In this document: positions 63,115-64,000 of the stretch, piece by piece
How the letters are laid out: every line of letters starts with the position of its first letter
Numbering within the stretch: the first letter of the stretch is position 1
Assembly: GCF_002270415.1 (NCBI RefSeq)
Contig: NZ_NNRI01000022.1
Coordinates: 496,001 to 560,000, forward strand
DNA from: Mesorhizobium sophorae
Lineage (GTDB): Bacteria; Pseudomonadota; Alphaproteobacteria; Rhizobiales; Rhizobiaceae
Reading direction: 5' to 3'
DNA length: 64,000 bases
Made by a program: the position numbers and the translations under genes
Notes under the pieces: generated by a model
The model's input: the letters and a program-made list of their open reading frames with translations, nothing else
What the model was told of the DNA's origin: nothing
Database searches by the model: none

Positions 63115-64000
63115 TCACGCCGTCTGCAACTCCCGGCGCGGCAGCGGCGGGAAGGCGATCGCGATGCCGACCGCGCCAAGGCCGATGATGGCCGAGCCGA
63201 TGAACAGCCAAGAATAGTTGGCGTAGGCATCGAACACCATGCCGCCGGCCAGCGGACCAAGCGCCATGCCGAGGCTGGACAGCATGGTTGCGGCCCCGAA
63301 CACGGTGCCCAGGATGCGCTGGCCAAAATACTCGCGCGCCAGCACCGCATAAAGCGGCATCACGCCGCCATAGGTGGCGCCGAAGATGACGGCCAGCATG
63401 TAGAACTGCTCGAGCTGGCTGATGCTGAGATAGGCTGCAATGACGATCGCCTGGATGGCCAGGCCCGCGATCAGCACCGGCTTGACGCCGAGCCGATCGG
63501 CAAGCACCCCGTAGAGAAGCCGCCCGCCAAGCCCAGCGAGGCCCTCGACGCTGTAGATCGAGACCGCCGCCATGGGCGCCACGCCGCACAGCATGGCATA
63601 GCTGACCATATGGAAGATCGGCCCGGAATGGGCAGCACAGCAGGCAAAGAAGGTCAGCCCGAGCACGATGAATTGCGGTGAGCGCAGGGCCTGGCCGGCC
63701 GTCAGGCCGGCGCCTTCCGCAACCGGTGCGGAACCGATAGCGGCCACGGCTAGCTTCGGCGGCTGGCGGACCAGCAGCACGGCCGGCAACAGCAGCACCC
63801 ATGCGGTAATGCCGATGTCGAACATGGCGGTGCGCCATTCATAGGCCGAGATCAGCCAGCGAGCGAAGGGCGAGATCGTCATCGGTGCCACGCCCATGCC
63901 GGCCGAGACCAGCGAGACCGCAAGGCTGCGGTTGGTGTCGAACCAGCCTGATGTCAGCGCGATCATCGGCGCGAAGAAGGCGCTGGCCGCGAGGCCGACA
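63115..64000 (-). CDS. MFS transporter, partial at window end
   Basis: The reading frame runs off the right edge, so only the C-terminal 295 residues or so are present; an internal Met at 63966 is not the start. It shows helices such as TAWVLLLPAVLLV and GTVFGAATMLSSLGMALGPLAGGMVFDAYANYSWLF, consistent with an MFS/oxalate-formate-type uptake protein. The 3' end is nine bases from the MocR stop, tail to tail. Substrate cannot be assigned. Confidence 0.8.
   Translation of the reverse strand, partial: VGLAASAFFAPMIALTSGWFDTNRSLAVSLVSAGMGVAPMTISPFARWLISAYEWRTAMFDIGITAWVLLLPAVLLVRQPPKLAVAAIGSAPVAEGAGLTAGQALRSPQFIVLGLTFFACCAAHSGPIFHMVSYAMLCGVAPMAAVSIYSVEGLAGLGGRLLYGVLADRLGVKPVLIAGLAIQAIVIAAYLSISQLEQFYMLAVIFGATYGGVMPLYAVLAREYFGQRILGTVFGAATMLSSLGMALGPLAGGMVFDAYANYSWLFIGSAIIGLGAVGIAIAFPPLPRRELQTA

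Overview
The window looks like a chromosomal segment of a high-GC alphaproteobacterium of the Rhizobiales, most like Mesorhizobium and relatives. The basis is gene content (dnaG followed by rpoD, oxyR divergent from katG, mntH/mntR, carA and carB, a MocR-type regulator beside inositol-type genes), several families of rhizobial-style intergenic palindromes, and a CtrA-type box with clustered GANTC sites upstream of rpoD. The species is inferred, not proven. I saw no rRNA, tRNA or CRISPR array.

Layout. 1-5.6 kb: accessory housekeeping genes (exported protein, Ogt repair methyltransferase, lytic transglycosylase lipoprotein, GNAT enzyme, DUF899, cupin), ending in a tandem duplication of a RidA-family gene. 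5.65-12.4 kb: a composite-transposon-like block. Two copies of one insertion sequence, in opposite orientation and with identical transposase translations, enclose an AT-rich OLD-type ATPase/TOPRIM nuclease (a likely phage-defence gene) and a FAD monooxygenase; the right IS abuts the carB stop codon. 12.4-27.5 kb: carB, then small transporter/regulator pairs (ArsR-MFS, MarR-SDR, LysE-LysR), repair and methyl-transfer enzymes, and manganese uptake (mntH, mntR). 27.6-36.5 kb: a cysteine-rich secreted protein with one CxxCH motif, a zinc metallopeptidase, a Tet-like MFS pump, carA, yqeY and an L,D-transpeptidase-like protein. 35.6-39 kb: oxyR and katG for the peroxide response. 39.7-42.5 kb: a MerR regulator and a Zn/Cd/Pb P-type ATPase sharing a textbook MerR promoter with a 19-bp spacer.

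42.5-51.2 kb: an MFS pump, a Na/Pi symporter with a PhoU-like tail, an RcnB-like exported protein, and the dnaG-rpoD core. 51.3-56.4 kb: a TauD-like dioxygenase, a GYD protein, a DMT transporter with a long histidine-rich tail, a DCC-family protein, PadR and HlyU regulators. 56.5-63.1 kb: a catabolic island consisting of a Gfo/Idh/MocA dehydrogenase, an IolE-like dehydratase and a three-gene sugar ABC transporter, read divergently from a MocR/PdxR-type regulator. This gene set resembles rhizopine or inositol catabolism loci. The window ends inside an MFS transporter gene.

The most interesting regions are the IS-bounded OLD nuclease cargo, the moc-like island with its inverted and direct half-sites, and the cell-cycle-type control region before rpoD. 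Several regulators have clear dyad operators in the divergent promoter beside them: ArsR, MarR (two sites), MerR, PadR (two sites) and MocR.
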